The translations under genes and the position numbers were made by a program. DNA of 64,000 nucleotides from Byssothecium circinans (lineage: Eukaryota; Ascomycota; Dothideomycetes; Pleosporales; Massarinaceae), in contig ML977005.1 in the NCBI GenBank assembly GCA_010015675.1, positions 341,274 to 405,273 of the forward strand. The letters are read 5' to 3'. Of the stretch, positions 53,639-64,000 are shown in pieces; the first letter of the stretch is position 1; every line of letters starts with the position of its first letter. The notes under the pieces were generated by a model, which saw only the letters and a program-made list of their open reading frames with translations, had not been told where the DNA came from and did no database searches.

Positions 53639-55690
53639 CTAGACTAACTCAACAACTTTATCCCCAAAAGCTTGAATGAGCCCTTCCGGGGATACGTTGT
53701 ATAAGTACAAGACGCCAATTCTTTCATACAATTCGCGGTTGACATTCTCCTTTTGGCGCAACAACAGTCCTTGGGTGAGGGACTTTAACTCATTATTATT
53801 CGAAGGAATCCATACTGAAGATATGGAGAGGAAGAACAAGGATCGCAGGTCGACCGCCTGTAGAGTGGGGTCATCCAAGAACGCACGGACTGAAATACGA
53901 CCATGTTGGGCATTTGCGGGCAATAGCGGGGGGTCTTCCAGGTCAACGCATTTCAACTCGGCAATGTAGGGCATCTTGAAGGGCATCAATGGGCCTCGTA
54001 AAACCAAACAGGCGTCGTCCAAGCGACCGTATGGATTGGTGGGATCAGTCAGCGTGACTTCGGCTTTTACAACTTCCGGCACAAGGCGACCGTAAAAAAT
54101 TGGAACCATTCTAACAGCGCAATCCATTTTGGCCCAGCTCCAAGTAGGGCACCGGTAGGTGTTGTTTGTGGCTGATGATGTGCTTTTGTGAGCATTTCCC
54201 CGTCTTTCACCCCAATCCTTCGTCCAAATAAGTGAAGGAAGAAGAGTACTTTTAAAAAACCCCGCAATGTAGTGGTCCTGTAAATACTGCCCAAAGTGCT
54301 CAGCGACGCCTGCAAAAGCCGGTAACTTATCGACGTGAGGAAAAGTGAGCTCACGACGGGTGTATTGGTTCACTAATTCCGCATACTGCGCTATCCACAG
54401 CCCACCCCCATTTTTGATAGAGTCTTCGTTTGGTAGTCTGGTTTTTGGTACCCACCACGTCCCACGATAAGTTTGGTCAAGTCCGACTGGATAAGACTCG
54501 CACACTCCACATGATTCCAAACACTCCCAGTGTACCTGATCAGAGTAAAAATGAATTACTCTTGGCGAAAGAAGCCGTTCTTGGAACACCCATCCACGGC
54601 GGTTGAGGGGCAAGTCCTGGAACAGGTGGTTCTCAGGAGGGTAAGAAACGAATAGGTAGGGCTTTTGAGGAAAACCACAGCGCTTGGAATAGGATACCTC
54701 CTTATGTTTGATTGGCCACAGGACAACTACCGGTTTAATTAGGTCTGATTCACGGCGTACGAGAAAGCCCCCTTGCGCGTCCGCAGCGCAGCTTGCTGCA
54801 ATGTTGACAATGCAATTGGAATATATTCTCCTCATCTCGGTTACATGAAAATGCCAATCCGCGTCGCTACCGTCGCCAGATTGAAGGATGCAGAGACTGT
54901 CGATCCAAAGATATCGTATTTGCATGTTTTGGCACAACACTATGGCATCCTGGAAGTTCTGTGGCAAATCATGCATGCTTATTCCAATCGAGAACTCTTG
55001 GATGTTGGCGGTAGTGAGGGTCAAAAACTCAGGGTTGGGACCCCAGCAATGGCTGAGTGCAGCATAAGATGATGCACCCTCTGGGATGGCGTTACGGTCG
55101 ATGATTCTCAGGCGAGGGGACTCCCCACTGAGGTCGAGAAGCCGAGGGGGGCAATAGAGATGGTCAGAGGGTTGACATTTGCTGTGGCTGCGTACACAGT
55201 TTTCAAGCCAACTTTGTGCAAGATTAGCAACGGGAAGGTCGCTAGTAGATGCAGGATACTCGTATGACGCTGCATGACGCCAACATTGGAGCAAATCGTC
55301 ATGGAGAAGTTTGAGCTCCAAGAACCCACTACGCAGCAGCAAAGTCGATGTACTCTGAATTTTCCACTGGATGGTAATAGACCCTCCGGGAGGCTGATCT
55401 TTTTCATGAAAGTCGATCGTGCTCTTACAATGACTGATCGCGTCGAGGGATTCATGCTGTTGTAACGCAGCCGAGGCCTCCCGGAAGATAACCACGCATA
55501 TTGGGCATCTGCGTTGTGCCGCTACTCTCAGGCTATGGAGGTCCGGGTGATGAACTCGTTTCTGTCCGTGTTGTTCTGAGTTGGAAGCATCGATGCATTG
55601 CTCACAAAGAGCATCGTTAACGACGAGTTTGCGCAGCTCCGGGGTCATTTCCAGCCCATCCGTTTCCGCTGGAGCAGAAGTCGTACCCAT
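53639..55690 (-). CDS. HET-domain protein (heterokaryon-incompatibility family)
   Basis: A single 683-residue exon. HET domains trigger regulated cell death on allorecognition; most copies in fungal genomes have unknown partners. Visible blocks: YAALSHCWG (209-217), LWIDSLCILQ with following DWHFHVTEMRRIYSNC, and RGWVFQERLLSPRVIHF. The N-terminal 200 residues contain several CxxC pairs (LCEQC, RRCPIC), a common arrangement in these proteins. The C-terminal 300 residues have no known domain, and no NACHT or WD40 repeats are attached. Encoded in tandem behind the GH32 gene on the minus strand with an intact frame. Confidence 0.9.
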   Translation of the reverse strand: MGTTSAPAETDGLEMTPELRKLVVNDALCEQCIDASNSEQHGQKRVHHPDLHSLRVAAQRRCPICVVIFREASAALQQHESLDAISHCKSTIDFHEKDQPPGGSITIQWKIQSTSTLLLRSGFLELKLLHDDLLQCWRHAASYEYPASTSDLPVANLAQSWLENCVRSHSKCQPSDHLYCPPRLLDLSGESPRLRIIDRNAIPEGASSYAALSHCWGPNPEFLTLTTANIQEFSIGISMHDLPQNFQDAIVLCQNMQIRYLWIDSLCILQSGDGSDADWHFHVTEMRRIYSNCIVNIAASCAADAQGGFLVRRESDLIKPVVVLWPIKHKEVSYSKRCGFPQKPYLFVSYPPENHLFQDLPLNRRGWVFQERLLSPRVIHFYSDQVHWECLESCGVCESYPVGLDQTYRGTWWVPKTRLPNEDSIKNGGGLWIAQYAELVNQYTRRELTFPHVDKLPAFAGVAEHFGQYLQDHYIAGFFKSTLLPSLIWTKDWGERRGNAHKSTSSATNNTYRCPTWSWAKMDCAVRMVPIFYGRLVPEVVKAEVTLTDPTNPYGRLDDACLVLRGPLMPFKMPYIAELKCVDLEDPPLLPANAQHGRISVRAFLDDPTLQAVDLRSLFFLSISSVWIPSNNNELKSLTQGLLLRQKENVNRELYERIGVLYLYNVSPEGLIQAFGDKVVELV

Positions 55691-56666
55691 GGTGCAGATA
55701 AATGACAGGTGAGAGGATCCTGGGTTAAAGACGAGCGATAGAATAGCGAAGTTGTTGGCGATATTTCAGGTGAAGAGCAATCATGCTAGGTTATATGTAT
55801 GCGATGCGACAGTTGCCATGCCTCAGCCTTGGGGCTATATGTATTAGGCAGCAGCGGGCTTGATCGTATATGCGTGAACTGCACCAATCTCGAGTGTTCG
55901 GCTAAAGACATAGCCACGGCGAGAATATGCGCGTTGAATTCCAACATGTAAAAGACAGGTGAGATGAGGGTCGGCGTCTCGAGTGTCTGTGGGGAAAGCG
56001 CTCCGAAGCGCCAGGCAGTCACGTGGCCGCGTATTCCCGAATCCCATCCGACTCGCTGCAACCCCGAATATCAAGACATGGAGTCCAGATATTCGATCTC
56101 CTGACTTACGAATACAAATAATATATCTTGATTGCTTTCATCGCATCGTCATCACAGAAAGTTGTTTCGCACTCCATGCCAGCCACACTAAGCCCAGCCT
56201 CGTTCTATCCGATTCCCAACCACCATCACCCGCCAACCACCCCGCGCACGCCCCACCATACCTCTACAAAAGTAGAGCCCCAAGCCGCATTCCGCATGCG
56301 TTCTACATTACACACGAATTGTACGCTTGCATATCGCCGCCGAATATTTTTCAGGACCGAAGTTTTTGAGACCAAGTTTCGTTGTTATTGATCATCCCAA
56401 GGTTGCTCCGACGACGTCTAGCTGAGTTTGAGCTTTGACCGCGACGTGTGCTGGCAACTGTACCACAACGAGCACTATTCTTGAACTACACGTCTAAGAC
56501 GAAGATATTGGAGGGTTGAAAGGTGTGCGCAACTTCGACAAACTTCGTTCGAAACAATTGCTAATATTTGTCAAGAATTCCACACCAGCCTCGCTCGCAG
56601 CTCCACCGCGACGTCGAACTCAAACTCCACCCTCCCACTTCTACCGAGAAACGAGCAACCGCCAAG
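55691..56666. other. intergenic, divergent flank
   Basis: 976 bp between the divergent HET gene and the membrane microprotein. Short frames only. Confidence 0.4.
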
Positions 56667-56810
56667 ATGAAGCGTAACGTTGTCATCTTCCTCATCATCC
56701 TGATCCTCTTCATCCTCATCGCCCTTATCGCATACGCAATCTACTACGTACAAACACGGATGGGGGTCGGCGGCTCAGGCTCGTCTGTGACGGAGACGTC
56801 GGAAGTATAG
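56667..56810 (+). CDS. 47-residue single-pass membrane microprotein
   Basis: ATG at 56667 in strong context (CCGCCAAGATGAAG). The product starts MKRN, continues with about 24 hydrophobic residues (VVIFLIILILFILIALIAYA and on), a YYVQTR juxtamembrane stretch, and a Gly/Ser-rich acidic end (TSEV). Two basic residues before the segment and an Arg after it leave orientation unclear. The open frame extends upstream, but without an ATG. The length and Kozak-like context support a real short gene. I do not know a family. It could instead be a short upstream exon of an unseen gene, but no donor follows the segment. Confidence 0.6.
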   Translation: MKRNVVIFLIILILFILIALIAYAIYYVQTRMGVGGSGSSVTETSEV

Positions 56811-57541
56811 CCGCTGCTGCTTTTGCCTGCTTTCAAATCTCTACACCGAAGCAAGCACGGCTTGCCTATACAAAATTGGGGATGCTGGATATACGACGAT
56901 GGACGCGACATGGAACGGCATATGGGACGGCGTTTGGGATGGACTTTTTTTTTGGATGGACGACATTGATAGTGTAATGGTTGAACGAGTGCTTTCGCAA
57001 CATAACAGCGCTTTTGGATACCCTCGACGTATTGCTACGATCGATTTGGACTCTTGTATATAGTGTGTATCTCGTATCGATCGAGATGAATGAACAAACA
57101 TCTTTCTTCAAACCGCTCGTCTGTTTTAGGGGAGGGTGGTGACTTGAGTTGGGACGGCCACTGGCAAAAGGTATAAAGTGTGAAATGTGAAAATAGAACG
57201 GCATCGGCGCTTCTTCAGCCGAGGCGTTGGATTGTTTCCGAAGTGGATACCTCCAGATTGCCTAGCATCGAACGATCGGCGCAGCTTCATCCTTCACTGA
57301 CCTCAGTGTGTGACCCCAAAGCTGTCATTGAGGATTAACAGCAGATGGCTGTTTCTTGAATAATCCTCTGTACAGCTCTGCCAGGGTTTTCATCCTGAGC
57401 CAAAGCAGACTCGCTCGACCGTTTGTTCGATAATGCCACATCTAAAACGGTCGAGTCGGTGTTCCGAAGCGCTGCGCTTAAGCTTAGACCAATATCCTCC
57501 TTCCGCAGCATTCTTGCTTTCCCGACTCCATCACCACGAGA
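56811..57541. other. intergenic; promoter of the Zn2Cys6 regulator
   Basis: No coding frame supported. The right part is the leader of the regulator gene. Confidence 0.4.
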
Positions 57542-59848
57542 ATGAACGCGCAGTCGCCCGCTACGAGGGCTGGCGAGGACGGCGGGAACTCGCCGAAACG
57601 CAAAAAGGTGCGCTCGAAATATGCACCTAAGGCTTGGTGAGTGTGTGCCTGGAGAGATGCATCGAAGCTCATTCCGACCGTTCCGTGCTCTAACGTCAAT
57701 CACAGCGTGTCGTGTCGTCGCTCCAAACTCAAGGTATACCATCTCAACTAGCGTTTGATATTGAGTTGATGACTGACTAGTACAGTGCTCTGGAGAAAAC
57801 CCCTGCCAACGTTGCACCGAGAACGGGAAACGCTGCTTCTATTCTGAAGACCAGACGGCCGCCGAAGCACTCCAAAACCTCAGCCGACCGACCCCCGCGC
57901 AAGCGCCCCTCTCGGCACTTGGGACCAATGGCAACGGACTGAATCGGAGAAACATACTGCCACGCCATGAAATCATCGAACGGAGGGCTAGCGATGCCAG
58001 CGTGCTCGGCTTGTCCATGGAGGCGCGCATGGCTCGTATCGAAGGCATGATGGAGACGCTGGTACAGGAGCGAGGCTCGACCATCACCCCCAGGATGAGC
58101 ATGGAGCGTGAGGAAGCCGTCAGCGACGGCATGCAGAGCGATGTGACCATGCTTGGCTTGGGGGAGCCATTCTTCCCCAGCTTCGTCCACAACAGACACG
58201 CGAGCTTCAAGAACGAGTCACCTGAAAGGGCACGGCAAGCTCTCAGCGGCGCCGAGTCGCCGGCCACCATCTGTGTGGGGACAAGGACCTTTCCCTTTGC
58301 GAATCCAACCGAGTATCAGAGAAGTGTGGATTTCTTCTTTGCCGACCTCAGCCACTACTATCCATGCGTCAACGAAGCCGAGTTCCGGTTACGGAGTGAG
58401 AAGATGCTGGCAGGTCGATCAATCCAGGCAACGGATGTCTGCTTTTTAGCGTTGAACTACCTAATATTCGCATGCGCAGAGATCGCGCAGAGCACACAAA
58501 GTAACGTTCATTCCAAGCCTTCTGGATGGCATTGGTTTCGGGTGGCTGATAAACTCGTTGGCAAAAAGGTACTAGGTGGACAAGGCGACATGAGTTTGAT
58601 ACAATACCTTATCCTCAGAGTATGACATTTCTCACATTCTGCCAGATCATGACTAACGAGGATAGTCCGCCTATCTTATTTCTGCCGACGAAGCAAATGC
58701 CGCACATAACGCAATTACCTTAGCATGCAGACTATGCTTCCAGTCCGGACTACACCAACAGTCATCCTGGAGAAACCACACTCCCTTCGAGATACACATG
58801 CGTCAACGCATCTTCTGGACAGCTTACTGCTTCGACCGAAGAATATCGCTGAGCTGCGGCCGTCCATACTGCATTCGTGAATCAGACATCGACATGGAGC
58901 AAGCTGCATATCTCTGTGACAGGGCAAGTCAACCCTTGCAATCTGCTGCGGCAAGCTAACTTGACCTAGGACGTGAATCCTGACCATCCCCTTCCGGAGC
59001 CCGATGTATACCGATCATCCATGGTGTTCCTCAATTCAATGGTCTGCTGGGGTCGACTCGCAGCAGACGTCTGGGACGGCCATTTCGCAGCAACGATACT
59101 GAAGCGAGGCATCGAAGGAGAGAACGCGCTACTCCTCGATGCCCGCATCAGGCAATGGATCGACGATGTACTACCTACGATTCCCCTCCTACCACCAGAT
59201 GCTTCCGACCTCTCACCCGAGCTGCGACAACTCCGCCAGCATACCCTCATCCACACACGACTGAGCCAACTCCGACTACTCCTCTTCCGCCAAGCCATGC
59301 TCTCGCTCCGCTACGACAGTGAGCGTGGACGCCTCTGCGGCGACCTCGCCCTCGACATCGTCGAGAGAATTCAAAAACACACCGCCGAGCCCAACCACCC
59401 CAGCTCCTTCCGCTTCTCCATGGCAAGCAGTCTCGCAAGCGCCTTCCTCGTCCTCTGCACCCTCCTCGTCCGCGACCTCTCGCCCCTCGGCCTCCAGGAA
59501 AACGTAAAGATGTACTTCGACGGCTTCCAGAAAGCGCGCAAGATGTTATTCGATCTCTGTTCGCATTTCACGCTCGCCCAGCGCACCTTAGATGACTTCA
59601 AAGGTGTTATTCCTACCGTGCTGGCGGTGGCGAAACAGCAGCAGCTCGGGCAGCCGTTTCCGCAGCATCTGGTGCCGTCGGGGATTAGGGACGCGCTGCC
59701 GTATTCGCTGGTGGATTTTTCGCTGCAGGCCAGGGGTGGCGATGTTGTTGTTGTGGATCCGGAATTGGAGATGGGTGGGGAGGAGAGGGAGCCGTGGGAG
59801 TTTGAGGTTGGGGGGGTGAGGGGGAGGTATGGCGTTCCTTGGCTCTGA
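57542..59848 (+). CDS. Zn2Cys6 transcription factor with fungal-specific middle homology domain
   Basis: Five exons (57542-57636, 57706-57733, 57786-58619, 58666-58923, 58970-59848) give 697 residues. The zinc cluster is built across three exons: CVSCRRSKLKCSGENPCQRC then TENGKRC, residues 32-58, spacing C-x2-C-x6-C-x5-C-x2-C-x6-C. A basic NLS-like SPKRKKVRSK lies before it. A fungal-specific transcription factor domain follows from about residue 190 (FFFADLSHYYPCVNEAEF) to the C-terminus. Intron 4 (58924-58969) uses GC-AG (AGG|GCAAGT) with GCTAAC; the only GT alternative nearby gives a stop. Such factors bind CGG-type sites; the target genes are unknown. Confidence 0.92.
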
Positions 59849-61745
59849 GGTTGGGGGGGAGGGGGGGGGGGTTGTGGGGCGTGTGGGGTGTGGAGTGGGT
59901 TTGCCTTGACATACGGGCAGTGTGTCGAGCGTGTGGATGAAAGCTTTCTTTTCTCCATGGTTTGCGAAGCGGCCGAGTGGTCGTCTGGTCCGCTGGTACT
60001 GTCCGTAATGGGAGCTTTGGGGTTTCGTGTTTCATGTTTCATGGCGTGTACGCGTGTGTACGTGTGTGTGTGGCGTGTATATCTCGCTGTTTCTGTTTCT
60101 ATTTCTCTGTCGTCATTGATATTGATATACCCCCTCCGCAGCATAATATTTATCTTTTTATCTGTTTTATTGTTTGTTTCCTTTCTTTGGGGTTTGTTTG
60201 TTTGTCTCTTTGGGGTTTGTTTGTTTGTCTCTTTGGGGTTTGTTTGTTTGTCTCTTTGGGGTTTGTTTGTTTGTCTCTTTGGGGTTTGGGCATTTGGGGT
60301 GGTGGAGAGATGGGTGGAGGGGATGGAGGGGATGGAGTGGACAGGTGGGTGGGCAGGTGGGTGAGGTGGGTGAGGTGGGTGGGATAGGGGCATATGGCGT
60401 CTCTTGCGGCTTTTAACAACATGGTTCAGAAACGGTTTTGAGACTTTTGAGATTTTTGAGATTTAGCAAAAAGCAAATTAGGAAAGATTGTGATGTTGGG
60501 CTTGGTTCTGGTTCTGGTTGGACCACTGGGTACGTAGTATGCTTGACTCGAATCTCGGAATCGTGAATCGTGAATCGTGAAGCGCGATTGCCGTTGCGGT
60601 TGCCGTTGCCGTTGGTGATGAACTTGGTGATAAAGTTGGTGAGTGCGAATATACCGTGGTAGAATATAGGTACGTCGGTACTGGTACCGTGTTGGTGCTG
60701 GAGATGGAGATGGCATGGTTGGTTGATGTGACTCGGGGGAGGGGGAGGGAGGCGGTGGAAAGGACAGAAGAGGAAGGGGGAAGGGGAAGGATGGAAGGGA
60801 AGGGATGTGGACCTAAGTACTCTGGTTGAGACGTCGTTCTTCAGCATAGCATAGCATATTTGAGTATCTGTTGGACAAGAGAAGAGAGAAGAGAAGAAAA
60901 CAGCTGGCTCCTAGTTATGTATGGTTATGATTAGGATTATAGTTATGGTTATGGTTAGAATTAATTATACGGATAGTTAACTACTTCAAGGTGCGGTTTC
61001 CTGTTCCCTTCCTGTTAATAGGATGGAAATATTGCATGTGAATGAATGGCTATGTCCTGTCCTTTCAAGGTACAATATAATTAAAAAATGGATACGGAGG
61101 TAACAGAAAGAGAGGGAGGGAGGGAGAGAGAGAGACTGCCCATCCCGACACTCGAAACTGCCCACCTTACGATCCCCAACATCCCCACCCACCAGCATAA
61201 TCCAGCCCGGCAAGGCCAAAAGCACCTAGGCATCGTCAAAACGGCGTATTGCTGTTCCCTGCATATTCTCACACTTGATGTGTCACTAGCCATCATCTCG
61301 TTGAGTACCGCTATGTGACGAGGAGTTCTCCTGATGCTGATGTCCGGGTTTTGCAAAAGTCGCATTGTCAATCGGCCAGTCAAACCTACCTAGGTAATTG
61401 ATAATTAAAAAAAGAAGAAGACAGGGCGACGAAGTGAAGATGGACAAAATTACCATTGACTATCCCGCAAGAGTGATGTCTAAAATACATGAGATTTTCA
61501 AAGTTGGACCTCAACTACGCCATTGTTCAAAAGTAGCGGCACCTTTTACTACGCTAAGTGCTCCGGCTTTTTTGTAGTAGTCCACGTTTTACCACACCAA
61601 TACCGTGCTGATAAGCGCAGAAGGTTAGAAAAGAGAAAGAGATGACAAATCCAAACTTCCTCCAAGCCGAGGGGAAGACGGTGATCTGGCATGTGGAGAC
61701 GCGTTTCTCGGAGACTGGAGTATCCGTTTCATGTACGAGAACGTA
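59849..61745. other. 1.9-kb intergenic region rich in simple sequence
   Basis: Contains G-runs right after the regulator stop (about 59851-59875), a 23-bp minisatellite (separate entry), GGTGGGTGA repeats near 60345-60385, AATCGTG triplication near 60560-60580, GCCGTT repeats near 60585-60612, GGTTAT repeats near 60925-60955 and a GA-rich run near 61110-61135. Long frames through it reflect these repeats and are not genes. Confidence 0.6.
60185..60290. repeat. 23-bp minisatellite, four and a half copies
   Basis: The unit CTTTGGGGTTTGTTTGTTTG plus TCT starts at 60185, 60208, 60231, 60254 and 60277 (partial), nearly identical copies. G4 and G3 runs with T spacers could in principle form G-quadruplex-like structures. 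Confidence 0.9.
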
Positions 61746-62587
61746 TTAGAAAGCTTTCTCGGCGTCGCCCATGGAAACGTTGTTCTCGCCGTTAAGGTCC
61801 TCGTCGGAGTGAGAGAAGACCAGATGGCTCTCGTAATACGCGAGCATTTTCTGTGGACACTTTTGGTAGACGTGGGCCAGAGGATGCTGCGTCTTCCGGT
61901 GGTTCTTCCATACGAGATAGGCGAAGCGCCCCAATTTGCCTGTCGTAGGATCCCGCAATTCCTCCACGGTTTCCACTTGGTCGACGTCGTGCTCCCATGA
62001 GCCTTTCGGCGGTTCCCACTCTACCTCCTTCTTGATCTTCTTGTTTGTTACGGCGGGTGTTGCTGATTCTGAACCTGCAGCCGATTTCCTGCCCTTGCGC
62101 TTCTTGCCCTGGCCGGCTCCTGGGTCGCCGCCGATCGCGTCCCAGTACTCGTGCAGTACGTCTAATGCGCCCATCCTAAAAAACACATCAACAGCGCTCC
62201 CTACATTCTGCTGCCAATTGACCTACAAGTTGTCTTTGGGCTCCCAGGTGCGGTCTGATGGGTCTGGGTAGCCCTGCCACTTCACCTCGTACACAATAAC
62301 GCCCCGGGACTTTTTGTGGTCGAGGATCTTCTCAACGACATATCTAGGACATTGTCAGCTTGACGCGACTCGCATGGAAGCTGGGCGCATACTCGTCCTC
62401 GGCTCCTTCCTCATCACTGCCCTCCTCCACTTCCTCGACTGGCTCGGCCTTCTTCCCGCCCTTCTCGATTTTTGCGGGTATTTGCTCATCACCGGAGGAC
62501 TGGCTGCGCTCGTCTTCGTCGCTAAGAGCGGCTACACATGTGTCAGTGAAAATAGTGGTGCGCAAGCAAGATGCACTCACGCGGCAT
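61746..62587 (-). CDS. HP1: HP1-type heterochromatin protein (chromodomain and chromo shadow domain)
   Basis: Four exons (62587-62581, 62531-62393, 62343-62227, 62175-61746) give 230 residues. Start MPPALSDEDE comes from a 7-nt first exon. The chromodomain is at about 49-95 ([35 protein letters not shown]), with cage aromatics Y50, W71 and Y74 that would hold methylated H3K9. A basic hinge ([14 protein letters not shown]) precedes the chromo shadow domain at about 145-208 ([16 protein letters not shown] to YESHLVF), which dimerises. It is the reader of H3K9 methylation in fungal heterochromatin and silences repeats and some secondary-metabolite clusters. All junctions are in frame with standard signals. 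Divergent from CCT5. Confidence 0.93.
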
Positions 62588-62968
62588 GGTTTACAGCTGT
62601 CGCGGGCGTGTTTGCTGGGAATAATTCGCTTCTGTAGCTCAGCGACAGCGCACAAGGGGAATTGAGATGAGCGTAGGAGCGGTCGCGGAAGGAAGTCGAA
62701 GACTGCGCTTTGTGGTAGCTAGTCGGAGCTTGCGAGGAGAGGTTAGGTGAGAGGACGCGCCGTGTAGAGGGTCCGTGCGCCGCTCCGCAAAGCTTGGCGT
62801 GGCTTACTCACCAAAATTTCGTACTCGACGACCAGACAAAAGTTGTAAACACGCGACAACCCCGCCAACACGCACGATACGGCCCTCTTACCTTTTGTTG
62901 TGTCTTTTCCGAGCCGGCGATAGCTACATACATCTACCAAAAGCCTGTTGAACAAGTGATTGCCCACC
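62588..62968. promoter_or_regulatory. divergent promoter region of HP1 and CCT5
   Basis: 381 bp between the two start codons, to be shared by both promoters. No TATA box recognised, which fits housekeeping genes. Confidence 0.55.
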
Positions 62969-64000
62969 ATGGCGATGCGTAAGTGCTGCAGCCTGCAATA
63001 TAGCTTCAAAACGCCCTTGAGAAGCTCATATGCTAACTTGATTCTAATGTAGAACTTGACATGTCAAATGGTACGCCTTCACCTTTAAAGTCGGAGTGAC
63101 CCCCGCAATTCAACTCCAGAGACTGACATGAGGGGCTGCAGCGCAGGTGGTGAAGGATGAGAATGGGAGGCCCTTTATCATCGTGAGAGATCAGGGATCG
63201 AAGAAGAGGCAGCATGGCAACGATGCCGTCAAATCGCACATTCTGGCTGCGCGGACAGTCGCCAACATTGTCAAGACGTCACTTGTAGGTACCCGGAGGG
63301 AATAGTACCTGGCACCAGCTTATACGCCCAGGGCCCGCGAGGACTGGACAAGATCCTAATCTCCCCCGATGGCGACATCACCGTAACCAACGACGGCGCG
63401 ACTATTCTCTCGCAGATGGAGATATCAAACCACGTCGCAAAGCTCCTCGTCGAGCTCTCCAAATCACAGGACGACGAGATTGGCGACGGCACAACGGGTG
63501 TGGTGGTGCTCGCAGGCGCGCTTCTCGAGCAGGCCGCAGACCTCATCGACAAGGGCATCCACCCCATCCGGATAGCAGACGGGTACGATCAGGCGTGTGA
63601 GGTGGCTGTTGCGAAGCTAGACGAGGTTAGTGATGAGATCAAGTTCGACAAGGACAATACGGAAGAGCTATTCAGGGTCGCAAAGACGAGTCTGGGCAGC
63701 AAAATTGTCTCCAAGGCACACGACCACTTCGCCAACATCGCCGTAGACGCCGTACTGTCCGTGGCAGACCTCTCGCGAAAAGACGTCGACTTCGAGCTGA
63801 TCAAGGTGGATGGCAAAGTGGGAGGCGCACTGGAGGACACATTGCTCGTTCAGGGTGTAATAATAGACAAGGACTTCTCGCATCCCCAGATGCCGTCCGA
63901 GGTCAAGGACGCAAAACTCGCCATCCTCACCTGCGCTTTCGAGCCCCCGAAGCCCAAGACGAAGCACAAATTGGACATCACCACCGTGGAGGAGTTCAAG
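62969..64000 (+). CDS. CCT5: chaperonin CCT epsilon subunit (TCP-1 epsilon), 5' part
   Basis: The gene runs off the window end. Exons 62969-62978, 63053-63070, 63142-63284 and 63332 onward give about 280 residues of an expected 550. CCT5 is one of eight subunits of the cytosolic TRiC ring that folds actin and tubulin. Diagnostic: [37 protein letters not shown] across an intron, [14 protein letters not shown], and the ATP-binding [12 protein letters not shown]. The first exons are 10 and 18 nt; the third acceptor must be CTGCAG (63139-63141) rather than the CGCAG 5 nt later to keep frame (SNAQVVKDE). Confidence 0.93.

Noticed and set aside
59371..60422. Long frames with PKETNKQ-like peptide repeats
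   Set aside because: They are translations of the 23-bp minisatellite and the G/T-rich flank, partly overlapping the regulator gene antisense.

Overview
The window is nuclear DNA from a filamentous ascomycete (Pezizomycotina). A Dothideomycete is my best guess, not a proven assignment. Grounds: introns are mostly 42-160 nt with GTAAGT-type donors and CTAAC/CTGAC branch points. The gene set is typical of the group: HET-domain protein, Zn2Cys6 regulator, F-box protein, DUF3176-like remnant, HP1, GPI-anchored chitin deacetylase, GH2 and GH32 enzymes and a small secreted cysteine-rich protein. Most protein models were assembled by joining exons by eye so that frame and family motifs stay intact.

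Layout. (1) 1-17.6 kb has almost no convincing protein-coding sequence. At about 0.75-4.4 kb on the + strand it holds the most interesting object: a chain of short non-coding exons and introns in which nearly every intron carries a box C/D snoRNA-like element (C box TGATGA, D box CTGA). Four of these have stretches complementary to 18S or 25S rRNA next to a D or D' box. The last three exon-intron units (3.54-4.38 kb) are diverged tandem duplicates of about 280 bp. Further right are other spliced-looking non-coding segments, diverged repeats at 10.2-11.2 kb and a compound minisatellite that folds back on itself at 11.46-11.97 kb. (2) 17.6-33 kb is sparse: mitochondrial ribosomal protein bL33m, a MYND zinc-finger gene, an unknown conserved-looking protein, an APH-family kinase pseudogene with one stop codon, a DUF3176-like remnant, two adjacent palindromes and a candidate effector. 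(3) 34-64 kb is gene-dense: methionine-R-sulfoxide reductase, MFS transporter, chitin deacetylase, F-box protein, beta-mannosidase, sugar porter, BTB-like protein, SDR, GH32 enzyme, HET protein, a 47-residue membrane microprotein, a Zn2Cys6 regulator, HP1 and the start of CCT5, which runs off the end.

How genes may work together. The intracellular-type beta-mannosidase and a sugar porter are divergently transcribed from a 500-bp intergenic region and could form an uptake-and-cleavage pair for mannose-containing oligosaccharides. MsrB/MFS and HP1/CCT5 are also head-to-head pairs. The snoRNA host would supply rRNA 2'-O-methylation guides. Statements about rRNA complementarity rest on rRNA sequence recalled from memory and need a database check.
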